Assembly (NCBI GenBank): GCA_035456105.1
Contig: DATIDV010000017.1
Span: 124,001 to 188,000, forward strand
DNA: 64,000 nt
DNA from: Viridibacterium sp035456105
Lineage (GTDB): Bacteria > Pseudomonadota > Gammaproteobacteria > Burkholderiales > Rhodocyclaceae
Reading direction: 5' to 3'
A model generated the notes under the pieces. It was not told the DNA's origin. It searched no databases and was given only the letters and a program-made list of their open reading frames with translations. This document shows positions 26,518-35,231 of the stretch, piece after piece. Position 1 is the stretch's first letter, and each line of letters begins with the position of its first letter. Both the position numbers and the translations under genes were made by a program.

Positions 26518-26844
26518 ATGTTGATTACCTTCAAATCCCGCGCTGCGGGTGATGTGCTGATGCTGGGCAAGAACGGCCAACAAATGCTCGGCATCATCGG
26601 CAAGGATGCGCAGGATGCGCGCGGCATCGTCACTGTCGAACAACTTCCCGCCGCCATTGCGGCCCTGAGCGCGGCCGCTGCGGCGGATCGCGCCAGACCC
26701 GTTGCAGTCCAGAATGATGATGACGATGACGCGCCGAAAGGCATGGGGGCACCGGTCGCGCTGGCGCAGCGCATCGTGCCACTGCTTGAGCTGTGCCAGT
26801 ACGCCCTGCGCGACAAGGAACCCGTCATCTGGGAGGCAAGTTGA
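26518..26844 (+). CDS. DUF1840 family protein
   Basis: This protein has 108 residues from the ATG at 26518, which has GAGG 8 bases before it. LITFKSRAAGDVLMLGKNGQ is the family's N-terminal signature. An acidic run (NDDDDDAPKG) and LAQRIVPLLELCQYALRDKE follow. DUF1840 proteins are short, soluble, common in betaproteobacteria and of unknown role. The stop codon overlaps the TTG start of the pteridine reductase gene, so these two genes are coupled. Confidence 0.88.
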   Translation: MLITFKSRAAGDVLMLGKNGQQMLGIIGKDAQDARGIVTVEQLPAAIAALSAAAAADRARPVAVQNDDDDDAPKGMGAPVALAQRIVPLLELCQYALRDKEPVIWEAS

Positions 26845-27596
26845 GCAGTACTGCCACTGACGACGGGCGCGTCGTACTCGTCACTGGCGCCGGGCGACGC
26901 GTCGGTGCCCGCACCGCCGAGGCCCTGCACGCCGCCGGTTGCCGCATCGCCGTGCACTACCGTATTTCCAGCAAGGAAGCGCATGCGCTATGCGAGCGCC
27001 TCAACGCCGTCCGCCCGGGCTCGGCCTTTCCATTTGCAGCCAATCTGCTGGAACTGACCGAGATCAATGCGTTGGTCGAGGCGGTGATGGCACACTTTGG
27101 TCGCCTTGACGGCTTGGTCAACAACGCCTCCAGCTTTTTCCCGACGGCGCTTGGCTCGATGGACGAAGCCAGCTGGCATGACTTGATTGGCAGCAATCTC
27201 CGGGCGCCCCTGTTTCTGTGTCAGGCCGCCGCGCCTCATTTGTGTGCCACCCAAGGGAGCGTGGTCAATATCATCGACATCCACGCCGAACGCCCGCTGG
27301 CGGGCTACCCGCTGTATTCGACGGCCAAGGCCGGGCTGGCAGGCATGACCCGCGCCATGGCCATCGAACTGGCGCCGCACGTACGCGTGAACGGCGTTGC
27401 GCCGGGCGCCATCATGTGGCCGGAGGACGGACAATTCTCCACTGAGCAACGCACGGCCATCGTCGATCACACCTTGCTCAAACGCGAAGGCCGCGCAGAG
27501 GATGTCGCCGTCGCCGTACGTTTTCTCTTACTCGAAGCGCATTACGTGACGGGGCAGATCCTCGCCGTCGATGGCGGTCGTAGCGCCCACCTGTGA
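26841..27596 (+). CDS. short-chain dehydrogenase, pteridine reductase (FolM/PTR1-like)
   Basis: This protein has 251 residues from a TTG start at 26841 preceded by GGGAGG, overlapping the DUF1840 stop (TTGA). The NADPH-binding loop is VTGAGRRVGARTAEAL; the Arg in this loop is typical of pteridine reductases. NNASSFFPT, the catalytic Tyr-x-x-x-Lys in PLYSTAKAGL, and VNGVAPGAIMWPE follow. It probably reduces dihydro- or quinonoid pteridines or dihydrofolate. Another SDR activity cannot be excluded, but the GRRVG loop and PGAIMWPE block favour FolM. Confidence 0.87.
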   Translation: MSSTATDDGRVVLVTGAGRRVGARTAEALHAAGCRIAVHYRISSKEAHALCERLNAVRPGSAFPFAANLLELTEINALVEAVMAHFGRLDGLVNNASSFFPTALGSMDEASWHDLIGSNLRAPLFLCQAAAPHLCATQGSVVNIIDIHAERPLAGYPLYSTAKAGLAGMTRAMAIELAPHVRVNGVAPGAIMWPEDGQFSTEQRTAIVDHTLLKREGRAEDVAVAVRFLLLEAHYVTGQILAVDGGRSAHL

Positions 27597-27646
27597 AGCG
27601 CTCTGCCAGACAGCACAAACTGAAGCTGCATTGAAAGTACGCGCCA

Positions 27647-28291
27647 ATGCCATTGAAATATCACATCGTTCCCGTCACACAGTTCGCGCAGAACTGCAGC
27701 ATCCTGTGGTGCGATGAAACTCTCGAATGCGCGGTCGTCGATCCCGGCGGTGATTTGCCGAAGATCGAGGCGGCGGTTACCCAGCGCGGCCTCAAACTGG
27801 TCAAGATCCTGCTCACGCATGGGCATATCGATCATGCCGGAGGCACCGGTGCGCTCGCCGCAAAGCTGCAACTGCCGATCGAAGGGCCGCAACGCGAGGA
27901 GTCCTTCTGGATCGATGCGCTGGCCGAGCAGAGTCGCATGTTCGGCTTCCCACCCGCCCTGCCGTTCGCGCCGACGCGCTGGCTCGAGGACGGCGACACG
28001 GTCACGGTCGGCCACGAGACCCTGTCCGTGATTCACTGCCCGGGCCATACGCCGGGGCACATCGTCTTCCACCATGCGACCTCGCATCTGGCCGTCGTCG
28101 GCGATGTGCTGTTCGCGGGCTCGATTGGCCGCACCGACTTCCCTCGCGGAAATCACGCACAGCTTTTGCATGCCATCCGGCATAAACTTTTTCCACTAGG
28201 TGACGATATAGAGTTCATACCGGGTCATGGCCCGATGTCGAAGTTTGGTACTGAGCGACGTACCAATCCCTATGTCGGACTGGGTGCTTGA
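27647..28291 (+). CDS. MBL-fold metallo-hydrolase (YcbL / glyoxalase II-like)
   Basis: This is a 214-residue metallo-beta-lactamase-fold protein. The metal ligands are seen in LLTHGHIDHAGGTGAL (HxHxDH), CPGHTPGHIVFH and VGDVLFAGSIGRTDFPRG, with the last His in IPGHGPMSKFGTER. It is the single-domain type related to glyoxalase II and E. coli YcbL, thought to hydrolyse S-lactoylglutathione-like thioesters. It is cytoplasmic. It sits between the pteridine reductase and an orphan response regulator on the same strand. Confidence 0.9.
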   Translation: MPLKYHIVPVTQFAQNCSILWCDETLECAVVDPGGDLPKIEAAVTQRGLKLVKILLTHGHIDHAGGTGALAAKLQLPIEGPQREESFWIDALAEQSRMFGFPPALPFAPTRWLEDGDTVTVGHETLSVIHCPGHTPGHIVFHHATSHLAVVGDVLFAGSIGRTDFPRGNHAQLLHAIRHKLFPLGDDIEFIPGHGPMSKFGTERRTNPYVGLGA

Positions 28292-28327
28292 GGTACATTT
28301 GAGCCAGGCTCCGGAAAGGATCGCTGC

Positions 28328-29050
28328 ATGAGAATCGCATTACTCGAAGACGACCCGACACAAACAGCGTTGGTCACCGCTTGGCTACAGGCCGAGGGGC
28401 ACGATGTCCACGCCTTCGGCCTGACACGCGACCTGACGCGCTTTGCCTCGCGCGAAAGCGTCGATCTGTACGTGCTCGACTGCAATCTGCCTGACCAGCC
28501 CGGCGAGACCTTCCTGCGCTGGTTGCGCCAGGAACGGCATGACACCACACCTGCGATCTTCGTCACCGCGCGTGAAGCGGAAGACGACATCGTGGCGGGC
28601 CTGCAGGCCGGTGCTGATGACTACATCATCAAGCCTTCGAGCCAGCGCGTGCTGTTGTCACGCATCGAGGCCGTCATGCGTCGCAGCAAGCCGAAAGTAC
28701 CGGATGCGATCATCGACCTGCCTCCCTACACCGTCGACACCAATGCCAAGCACTTCATGCTCAATGGCACCGCGGTAGATATGACCGAGAAGGAATTCGA
28801 CCTGGCGCTGTTCCTGTTCCGCAACATCGGCCGCCTGCTGTCCCGCGGTCATCTGCTGGAGTCCGTGTGGGGCCGCTCGCCTGACCTGGCGACGCGCACA
28901 GTCGACACCCACATCTCGCGCGTGCGCGGCAAGCTGCAGCTACGCCCGGAAAACGGCTTCCGCCTGACACCCACCTACAACTACGGCTATCGTCTTGAAC
29001 GCGTAGACATCAACGAAGCGGGCACTGTCACCGAAGCAGCCGAAAGCTGA
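28328..29050 (+). CDS. OmpR-family response regulator (orphan)
   Basis: This is a 240-residue protein with a receiver domain (about 1-120) and a winged-helix DNA-binding domain (about 135-230). The acidic pocket is LLEDDPTQ, the phospho-acceptor is Asp51 in YVLDCNLPD, and the switch Lys is in DDYIIKPSSQ. The output domain ends with RTVDTHISRVRGKLQLRPEN and YNYGYRLE. No histidine kinase gene is adjacent. It is closely similar in layout and wording to the response regulator at 43163-43894 (LDxNLPDxxGExxLRWxR in both). A terminator follows at 29069-29098. Confidence 0.93.
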   Translation: MRIALLEDDPTQTALVTAWLQAEGHDVHAFGLTRDLTRFASRESVDLYVLDCNLPDQPGETFLRWLRQERHDTTPAIFVTAREAEDDIVAGLQAGADDYIIKPSSQRVLLSRIEAVMRRSKPKVPDAIIDLPPYTVDTNAKHFMLNGTAVDMTEKEFDLALFLFRNIGRLLSRGHLLESVWGRSPDLATRTVDTHISRVRGKLQLRPENGFRLTPTYNYGYRLERVDINEAGTVTEAAES

Positions 29051-29068
29051 CGCGGATCAAGTACAAAT

Positions 29069-29098
29069 AAAAACGCCGACCTTGTGGTCGGCGTTTTT
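29069..29098. terminator. bidirectional rho-independent terminator
   Basis: The stem is AAAAACGCCGAC / GTCGGCGTTTTT around a 6-base loop, with flanking A and T. It separates the response regulator (plus) from the convergent mscL (minus). Confidence 0.93.
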
Positions 29099-29111
29099 AT
29101 TTGGGCCATGC

Positions 29112-29546
29112 TTACGGCCTGGCTTTGAGTCCGTCGCGGATCTCGCGCAGCAGCAGCACGTCTTCCGGCGTCTCCGGGTCTGCGACCGGAACGACAGGCG
29201 CGTCGCGCTTGAGCCGATTGATCTGCTTGACCATGCAAAAGATGATGAAGGCCAGGATCAGGAAGTTGATGCCGATCGTGATGAAATTGCCATAGGCCAG
29301 CACCGGAATGCCTGCCTTCTTCAGTGCGGCGAGATTGTTCTCCACGCCAGCCGGGACGGTGCCGAGCACCAGGTAAAGCGCCGAAAAATCAATCTTGCCA
29401 ACGACAGCGCCGACAACAGGCATGATCAGATCGCCCACCACCGAATCAACGATCTTGCCGAAAGCCGCGCCAATGATCACGCCGACGGCCAGATCGACCA
29501 CATTGCCCTTGAGAGCAAACTCCTTGAATTCCGAGACCAGACTCAT
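29112..29546 (-). CDS. mscL: large-conductance mechanosensitive channel
   Basis: This is a 144-residue MscL. The N-terminal amphipathic helix and first membrane helix read SEFKEFALKGNVVDLAVGVI followed by IGAAFGKIVDSVV. The second membrane helix is INFLILAFIIFCMVKQINRL. The channel opens under membrane tension to release solutes in hypo-osmotic shock. Length and motif match the family. It is convergent with the response regulator gene and divergent from the AsmA-like gene. Confidence 0.97.
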   Translation of the reverse strand: MSLVSEFKEFALKGNVVDLAVGVIIGAAFGKIVDSVVGDLIMPVVGAVVGKIDFSALYLVLGTVPAGVENNLAALKKAGIPVLAYGNFITIGINFLILAFIIFCMVKQINRLKRDAPVVPVADPETPEDVLLLREIRDGLKARP

Positions 29547-29764
29547 GCCAACGCCTCCTGTCAGTTAAACCACAGTCCATCCTGGAGAAGGAGTTTGGCC
29601 AGCATTGCGGATGGAATCAACACGAATTGCTGACAACAATCCGTCCGGCGCATGCACATTGCCCACCTGCCTGCCCGCTGTTAACGTAAAGATGCGGGCT
29701 CGCCACCCTTGATAACTGTTCTATTCGCTATTCATTGCAGCCTGTCCAGCCACCCACGTCGACC

Positions 29765-31945
29765 ATGCCCGATAGCAGCGCCGAACCGATGCAGACGATC
29801 AGACAGGTGAGCGAATCACTGTTGACGCGCCGCCTCGGCCAGCTGATACGTGCCAGCGGCTTCCTGCTAGGCATGCTGGCCACGGCACTGGCCGCCCTGC
29901 TGCTGTTCATTCTGATCAGCTTCAACGACAAGCAGATCAATACCGAAATCCACGAATTCATCGCGACCGAATACGGGCGTACCCTCGAAGCACCGGACAG
30001 CATCCACCTTGCCCTGCTGCCCTGGCCCAGCCTGCAAACCGGCAGCGCCAGTCTGTCCGAAGCGGATCGGTCTGAGATTTTCGCAAGCTGGCAGCGCGCT
30101 GATTTCGAACTTGACGTACTGGCCCTGCTGCGCCACCGGCTGGTGATCCGTCATGCGCGCGTCGACGGGTTGAAACTACATCTGGCGCGTGGCCGCAAGG
30201 GCATCTGGAATAGTGCCGATCTGTGGGCGGGCAATGACGGCAACGGCCCGCTGGCCCTGCAGCTGGAAGGTCTGGCGCTGGACCATGCCAGCGTCGTGCT
30301 CGACGATGCGATCAGCGGCCGTTCGCAGGAATGGCGTGAGCTGGAATTCAACACCGATGCCGTGCAGTTCGAACGGGGTGGGCGCATGCGTCTGGTCGCG
30401 CAGTTGGTCGCTCCCGATGCGACCCTCGCAGGCAAGCTGCGCCTGTCCGCGCGCTACCGATTCGGCAACACACTGACCAGCGGCAGGCTCAGCGGGGCGC
30501 AGCTGCACTATGTCGGCGACATAGGAGGCCTGCAGGCCGTCGACATCACCCTGAACGCTGGCACAGCTGACTGGCAGGGAGAGGCCTGGCAGTTCGCCGA
30601 GCTGCAACTGGGCGGCCGCGCCAGGCACGACACCCTCGCCGTGGATTGGAGTGCAACATTGGCGAGTGCAAACTGGCGTGAGCGCCTGCAGGCCAACGGC
30701 ATATCGGCCACACTCGCGCTGCAGCGCGGGGATCTGACGGGCCTGACAGCGGGCGAGCTGCGCCTGACAGCGCCGGACTTGCAGCCAGACGGCGAGGGTG
30801 TCAGCGTCGCGCAGATTGATGGCAGCTGGGACTTCAAGAGCCCCGGCCACAGCGCCTTCGGCAAGTTGCGCGCCCGCCTGCAGCACGACGCAAAGCTGCA
30901 GAAACTCGACTTCGAGGACCTGAGCGGCGAACTGTCGATAAGTCATCCCTCCCTCAGGGGCGGCAATGTACAGGCCAGCTTCAAGGGGCAGGCCGACTGG
31001 CTGCTCACGCCGCAAGCGGCAACAAAGCGCGGCGCGCTGGATGTGACGGCCAGGTTCGGCAAGGATCTGGTGCACACTGCAGCAAGCTTGGCCAATGACG
31101 CCACCGCGCCTCACATCACGGCCCGCGTGGACAGCAAGCGCTTCGATCTGGATCGCGTGCTCAGCATCGACCTGCATGCACTGACCCTGCCCACGGCGGA
31201 TCAACTCAAGGGCTGGTCGCTCGACGGCCTCGTGCATGCCGACAATTTCAAGGCTGCTGGAATGCAGATGGCATCGCTGAACATGCCCGTCAAACTTGCC
31301 GACGGCGCGCTCACACTGCCGGACCACGAGGTGCGCATGTATGGGGGCAGCCTCAACGGCAGCCTCGGCTACAACGCCATCAAGCAGGAGCTGGTGGGGC
31401 TCGAGGTCTTGCGCGAGGTGCAGCTCGACACCTTGCTGTATGACACGAAAATAAGCTTGCCGCTAAGCGGTATCACCAATGCCACCCTGGACGTGCGCAG
31501 TACGGGCGCGCAGCTTCAGGCCATGCCGGAGCGCGCCACTGGCGCTTTGCGCCTCTACGCAAGCAATGCACACTGGGTAGGCCGCGACCTGACGCATGAC
31601 ATGCTGGCGCTCGACGCTGGCAAACCCGCAGCAGGTATTGCGCAGGCCGCTACGGCGCTGAGCGAGGTTGCTGCCGCCTTCAAGATCAAGGGTCCGCTGC
31701 TGGTGGTCGACAAGCTCACCGCGCGCAACGAGGCGCTGGCGCTGAGTGGCACTGGCGAACTTCACTACGCCAGCGGACAGATGAACCTGTTGCTGGATAC
31801 ACGCGTGACGGGCAACGACAAGACGCTGGCCGGGCTGCGCAATCGCCGCATGTCACTACGTGCGCAAGGTCGACTCATGCTGCCGCACATACAGCTTGAA
31901 GCCCAGTCCGACGCAACGGCTCACCCCGCAATGGTCTCGCGCTGA
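29765..31945 (+). CDS. AsmA family protein
   Basis: This protein has 726 residues from the ATG at 29765; an in-frame TTG at 29735 would add ten Pro/Thr-rich residues. An N-terminal membrane anchor (GMLATALAALLLFILISF) is followed by a very long beta-rich periplasmic part. The start of the mature part (a TLEAPDSIHLALLPWPSLQTG-like stretch) matches AsmA. The C-terminal part (LTARNEALALSGTGELHYAS) is the typical AsmA_2 region. AsmA-like proteins are bridge-like lipid carriers between the inner and outer membranes. The gene is flanked by mscL (divergent) and cca. Confidence 0.88.
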   Translation: MPDSSAEPMQTIRQVSESLLTRRLGQLIRASGFLLGMLATALAALLLFILISFNDKQINTEIHEFIATEYGRTLEAPDSIHLALLPWPSLQTGSASLSEADRSEIFASWQRADFELDVLALLRHRLVIRHARVDGLKLHLARGRKGIWNSADLWAGNDGNGPLALQLEGLALDHASVVLDDAISGRSQEWRELEFNTDAVQFERGGRMRLVAQLVAPDATLAGKLRLSARYRFGNTLTSGRLSGAQLHYVGDIGGLQAVDITLNAGTADWQGEAWQFAELQLGGRARHDTLAVDWSATLASANWRERLQANGISATLALQRGDLTGLTAGELRLTAPDLQPDGEGVSVAQIDGSWDFKSPGHSAFGKLRARLQHDAKLQKLDFEDLSGELSISHPSLRGGNVQASFKGQADWLLTPQAATKRGALDVTARFGKDLVHTAASLANDATAPHITARVDSKRFDLDRVLSIDLHALTLPTADQLKGWSLDGLVHADNFKAAGMQMASLNMPVKLADGALTLPDHEVRMYGGSLNGSLGYNAIKQELVGLEVLREVQLDTLLYDTKISLPLSGITNATLDVRSTGAQLQAMPERATGALRLYASNAHWVGRDLTHDMLALDAGKPAAGIAQAATALSEVAAAFKIKGPLLVVDKLTARNEALALSGTGELHYASGQMNLLLDTRVTGNDKTLAGLRNRRMSLRAQGRLMLPHIQLEAQSDATAHPAMVSR

Positions 31946-32110
31946 AAGCCTGAGACCACCGCCACTTCCGGAGCACTGACCAGGGCCCCGGATAAAGCGC
32001 TGATCTACGCCACGCAGCCCCCAAATGCGGGCCGCCCGGCGACGACCTGCAGCGCAGGAGCAAGTCGCGTAGCATGCCGACAGCGCTACCCGATTCTTCT
32101 CCCCCGCATC

Positions 32111-33367
32111 ATGACCGACCAGACGACCCGCGATCCCGTATTGCCACAGCCCATGCAGGCCTTCGTCGTCGGCGGTGCCGTACGTGACCGTCTGCTCGGC
32201 CTGCCGGTGCAGGATCACGACTGGGTCGTCGTCGGCGCCACGCCGGATGCCATGCTGGCGCAAGGCTTCAAGGCCGTCGGCAAGGATTTCCCGGTCTTTC
32301 TCCACCCGCAGACTCGCGAGGAATATGCGCTGGCCCGCACCGAGCGCAAGAGCGGTCAGGGCTACAAGGGCTTTACCTTTCACACCAGCCCGGACGTGAC
32401 CCTTGAGGACGACCTGATCCGTCGCGACCTGACCATCAACGCCATCGCCGAGATGCCTGACGGCAGCCTGATCGACCCCTACGGTGGCCAACGCGACCTG
32501 ACCGCACGCGTCTTCCGCCACGTCAGCCCGGCTTTCGCCGAAGACCCGGTGCGCATCCTGCGCATCGCCCGCTTCGCCGCGCGCTTCGCTGATTTCACAC
32601 TGGCGCCGGAAACCCTCGCCCTGATGACGGAGATGGTCGCCGCCGGCGAGGTCGACCACCTCGTCGCCGAGCGCGTGTGGCAGGAAATCGCGCGCGGCCT
32701 GCTGTACGACAAGCCCTCGCGCATGTTCGAAGTGCTGCGCCAGTGCGGTGCCCTCAAACGCCTGTTGCCGGAGCTCGATGCACTCTTCGGCGTGCCCCAG
32801 CCGCCGCAACATCACCCGGAAGTCGACGCCGGCGTGCACGTCATGCTGGTGGTCGACATGGCCGCCCGCCGCAAGGAAACGCTTGCCGTGCGCTGGGCCG
32901 CCCTGCTGCATGACCTCGGCAAGGGCACGACGCCCGCCGACGTCCTGCCACATCACTATGGCCACGAAGCACGTAGCGTGCAGCTGGTGGAGACCGTTTG
33001 TGAGCGCCTCAAGGTACCGACCGAGTGCCGTGACCTAGCGGTGCTGGCGGCACGCGAACACGGCAGCATGCATCAGCTCATGCAGATGCGCCCCGACACG
33101 GTGGCGAAGTTTCTCGAACGACTGGACGTATTGCGCCGCCCCGAGCGCGCCGAGCAGCTTATTGCCGTGTGCCTCTGCGACGCCCGTGGTCGCACCGGTC
33201 TTGAGGACTACGCCTACCCGCAGGCCGAGCGCTTGCGCACCGCCCTGCGGGCTTTCAGCAGCGTCGATGCGGGGGCCATCGCGCGCAACGCGGCGGACAA
33301 GGCGAGCATCCCGGTACTGATACAGGCCGAGCGTTTGCAGGCCGTGAAAACGGCGCTGGCTGAATAA
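32111..33367 (+). CDS. cca: multifunctional CCA tRNA nucleotidyltransferase/phosphohydrolase
   Basis: This is a 418-residue class II CCA-adding enzyme. The nucleotidyltransferase domain has FVVGGAVRDRLLGLPVQDHD with the catalytic Asp pair, then LEDDLIRRDLTINAIAEM. The RNA-binding middle region and a C-terminal HD phosphohydrolase domain (AALLHDLGKGTTP and HHYGHEARSVQLVE) follow. It builds or repairs the 3' CCA of tRNAs. The HD domain marks the longer gamma/betaproteobacterial type. The gene stands alone on the plus strand. Confidence 0.97.
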   Translation: MTDQTTRDPVLPQPMQAFVVGGAVRDRLLGLPVQDHDWVVVGATPDAMLAQGFKAVGKDFPVFLHPQTREEYALARTERKSGQGYKGFTFHTSPDVTLEDDLIRRDLTINAIAEMPDGSLIDPYGGQRDLTARVFRHVSPAFAEDPVRILRIARFAARFADFTLAPETLALMTEMVAAGEVDHLVAERVWQEIARGLLYDKPSRMFEVLRQCGALKRLLPELDALFGVPQPPQHHPEVDAGVHVMLVVDMAARRKETLAVRWAALLHDLGKGTTPADVLPHHYGHEARSVQLVETVCERLKVPTECRDLAVLAAREHGSMHQLMQMRPDTVAKFLERLDVLRRPERAEQLIAVCLCDARGRTGLEDYAYPQAERLRTALRAFSSVDAGAIARNAADKASIPVLIQAERLQAVKTALAE

Positions 33368-33406
33368 GGCTGCGCCCAATCAAGGATCCCGGCCGCCCTG
33401 CCGGGC

Positions 33407-33445
33407 GTGACATTTATCACGCTTAAAAATCGTGATTTTTATCAC
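33407..33445. promoter_or_regulatory. two GTGA-N6-TCAC palindromes upstream of the first PEP-CTERM gene
   Basis: GTGACATTTATCAC lies at 33407-33420 and GTGATTTTTATCAC at 33432-33445, centres 25 bases apart. They lie about 100-135 bases upstream of the sigma54-like element at 33544. The same palindrome occurs at a similar distance before the second PEP-CTERM gene. It is the likely binding site of an enhancer-binding activator, or of a CRP-like protein. Confidence 0.65.
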
Positions 33446-33543
33446 AGAATCAACCACTTACGCGTCGATATGTTTTACAGGCGGGTGCGTTCCGCACGGG
33501 GGCTTGCGGACTTAATACATCAAAATCAATACATTCAACAATG

Positions 33544-33559
33544 TGGCGCAGTTTTCGCT
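33544..33559 (+). promoter_or_regulatory. sigma54-like promoter of the first PEP-CTERM gene
   Basis: TGGCGC-N5-TCGC matches the -24/-12 consensus TGGCAC-N5-TTGC with one mismatch in each half, and the invariant GG and GC keep their spacing. It lies 36 bases before the ATG at 33595. Confidence 0.6.
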
Positions 33560-33594
33560 CTTGAGACCCTCAACACCACCAGGAGCTCAAAATA

Positions 33595-34137
33595 ATGAAA
33601 CGCATCGCACTCCTCGCCCTCGCGCTTTTTTCGCTACTGACCGCTAGCGGCGCGTACGCCACCGTCGAGTCTTTCAACGGCGCGGCGAACCAGCACGGCG
33701 GCACCATCGACGGCTTTTCGCTCAGCTCGAACAGCTTCTTCCACACCGCAGGTCGTCCTTACCTGGAGAACTGGAATCAGGCGCACAGCATCACTGCGGC
33801 CGGCACCTTCAACTTCAACAGCATCGATTTCAGCTACTGGCCATGGGATGGCTACGGGGGTGGCAACAAAACCACACTGCACATGCAACTCCTGGGGCTC
33901 GCCAACAATCTGTTGCTCGACGCATTCATCGTCCTGCCGACGGATGGCTCATGGGTCACCTATTCCAACTTCGTGGAAGACGTGCACACCATCTCGTTCG
34001 CGGCCACTGGCGGCTTCTGGCCAAGTTTCGACAATCTGGTCTACAACGCCAGCAATGAGGTGCCGGAACCAGGCAGCATTGCCCTGTTTGGTCTGGCGTT
34101 GGCAGCATTGGGCGTGAGCCGCCACAAGCGCGGCTGA
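33595..34137 (+). CDS. PEP-CTERM sorting domain protein
   Basis: This is a 180-residue exported protein. The signal peptide is IALLALALFSLLTASGAYA. The mature part is short and rich in Ser, Asn and aromatic residues (FNFNSIDFSYWPWDGYGGGN), looking like a small beta domain. The C-terminus is a full PEP-CTERM signal: VPEPGSIALFGLALAALGVS with RHKRG, i.e. a PEP motif, a membrane helix and a basic tail. Exosortase would cut near PEP and hand the protein to an exopolysaccharide-associated surface. No exosortase gene lies in the window. Expression is probably from a sigma54-type promoter (33544). Confidence 0.92.
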   Translation: MKRIALLALALFSLLTASGAYATVESFNGAANQHGGTIDGFSLSSNSFFHTAGRPYLENWNQAHSITAAGTFNFNSIDFSYWPWDGYGGGNKTTLHMQLLGLANNLLLDAFIVLPTDGSWVTYSNFVEDVHTISFAATGGFWPSFDNLVYNASNEVPEPGSIALFGLALAALGVSRHKRG

Positions 34138-34221
34138 TTGACCTGCGCATATCCCAGCCTCCGACCAGGCGCTGACGGGCAGTGAAGCCGACTCTGGATA
34201 AACATAAATTATGGAAACAAA

Positions 34222-34244
34222 GCCGGGGAGACCCGGCTTTTTTT
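34222..34244 (+). terminator. rho-independent terminator of the first PEP-CTERM gene
   Basis: The stem GCCGGG / CCCGGC encloses the loop GAGA and is followed by seven T. It separates the two PEP-CTERM genes transcriptionally. Confidence 0.92.
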
Positions 34245-34353
34245 GTGCCTGTCTTCGCGCCAAACAATGTCATTTGCATTAACAGGCACCAACTAGAATT
34301 GTGATGACGCCCCTGAATCCGCACGGAATAAGGCTCTACGTTCTATTGCGAGC

Positions 34354-34367
34354 GTGACATTGTTCAC
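34354..34367. promoter_or_regulatory. GTGA-N6-TCAC palindrome upstream of the second PEP-CTERM gene
   Basis: GTGACATTGTTCAC is nearly identical to the 33407 copy (GTGACATTTATCAC). It lies about 90-100 bases upstream of the sigma54 element, a normal place for an activator site. Confidence 0.62.
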
Positions 34368-34455
34368 ATGAGAGCGTCGGCCCATTTTACAAACCGGCCC
34401 CCAAGACCTGCAGCCATAAACACAAAAATCAACAAAATCATATATGTCGGCGTTC

Positions 34456-34471
34456 TGGCACATCAATTGCA
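34456..34471 (+). promoter_or_regulatory. sigma54 promoter of the second PEP-CTERM gene
   Basis: TGGCACATCAATTGCA matches the consensus TGGCAC-R-N4-TTGC-W at every defined position. It lies 64 bases before the ATG at 34535. PEP-CTERM genes controlled by sigma54 and the PrsK/PrsR two-component system are known in other proteobacteria. Confidence 0.82.
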
Positions 34472-34534
34472 TTAATGCTGCCACTGCAGATCATCGCAAA
34501 GCCAGATGACCTCTTCACTTGCCGGGTAGAAACA

Positions 34535-35092
34535 ATGAAAAAGCTTGCTGTCTCCCTTTTTGCCATTTGCGCCCTGGTTTTTGCCAGCGCCACCAACGCC
34601 ACGCCAATCCAATGGACCTTGTCGAACGTCAGCTTTGACGACGGTACGCAACTGACCGGCTCGTTCTTCTACGATGCATCAGCCAACCTCTACTCGAACT
34701 GGGTGCTGAGCGTGAAAAATGGCGGCCTGTCAGGCGGCTACAACTACAACACGGGCAATGCATCCGTCGTGGGTGCTTCAAGCGCCATCGAACTGCTGGT
34801 GAAGAACAACAACGACAACAACAGCCGCTACATCAACCTCAATTTCGTCGCGCCCCTGACGCAAGCGGGTGGCTCGATCGCGCTGGAACTCGCCCAGAGC
34901 TATACGAACTTCACGACCGGCTCGTGGGAAGCCACCGACTACCCCACAACAAGTGTTATCCGCTGGGTCACCGGCGGTTCGGTCACCACGCGCAATATCG
35001 TCAATGCAAACGATGTTCCAGAACCCGCCAGCATCGCGCTGCTTGGTCTGGCATTGGCCGCGTTGGGCGTGAGCCGCCGCAAGCGCAGCTGA
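34535..35092 (+). CDS. PEP-CTERM sorting domain protein
   Basis: This protein has 185 residues from the ATG at 34535. The signal peptide is LAVSLFAICALVFASATNA. The mature domain (PIQWTLSNVSFDDGTQLTGS, then an Asn-rich stretch) resembles small beta-sandwich PEP-CTERM proteins. The C-terminal signal is VPEPASIALLGLALAALGVS plus RRKRS, almost the same as that of the gene upstream, while the mature parts differ. It is transcribed from its own sigma54 promoter and closed by the palindromic terminator at 35114-35141. Confidence 0.92.
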   Translation: MKKLAVSLFAICALVFASATNATPIQWTLSNVSFDDGTQLTGSFFYDASANLYSNWVLSVKNGGLSGGYNYNTGNASVVGASSAIELLVKNNNDNNSRYINLNFVAPLTQAGGSIALELAQSYTNFTTGSWEATDYPTTSVIRWVTGGSVTTRNIVNANDVPEPASIALLGLALAALGVSRRKRS

Positions 35093-35113
35093 ATCCTCGG
35101 CACGCCAAAAGAC

Positions 35114-35141
35114 AAAAAGCCGACACATGTGTCGGCTTTTT
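35114..35141. terminator. palindromic terminator
   Basis: This is a perfect 28-base palindrome built on AAAAAGCCGACACA and its complement, with A and T runs at the edges. It follows the second PEP-CTERM gene and precedes pbpC. Confidence 0.9.
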
Positions 35142-35231
35142 CAGTTTCGCCCCTGATCCGACGGATGCTGCGCACACCACGTGGCTGCGGCACAATGCGT
35201 GTCCTTGCCGCAGGCCATCGTCGTCACGTTC

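Larger units (their letters stand above)
34138..34534. other. intergenic region between the two PEP-CTERM genes
   Basis: In about 400 bases it contains the terminator of the first gene (34222-34244), a GTGA-N6-TCAC palindrome (34354-34367) and a perfect sigma54 promoter (34456-34471) for the second gene. No additional gene is seen. Confidence 0.7.
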
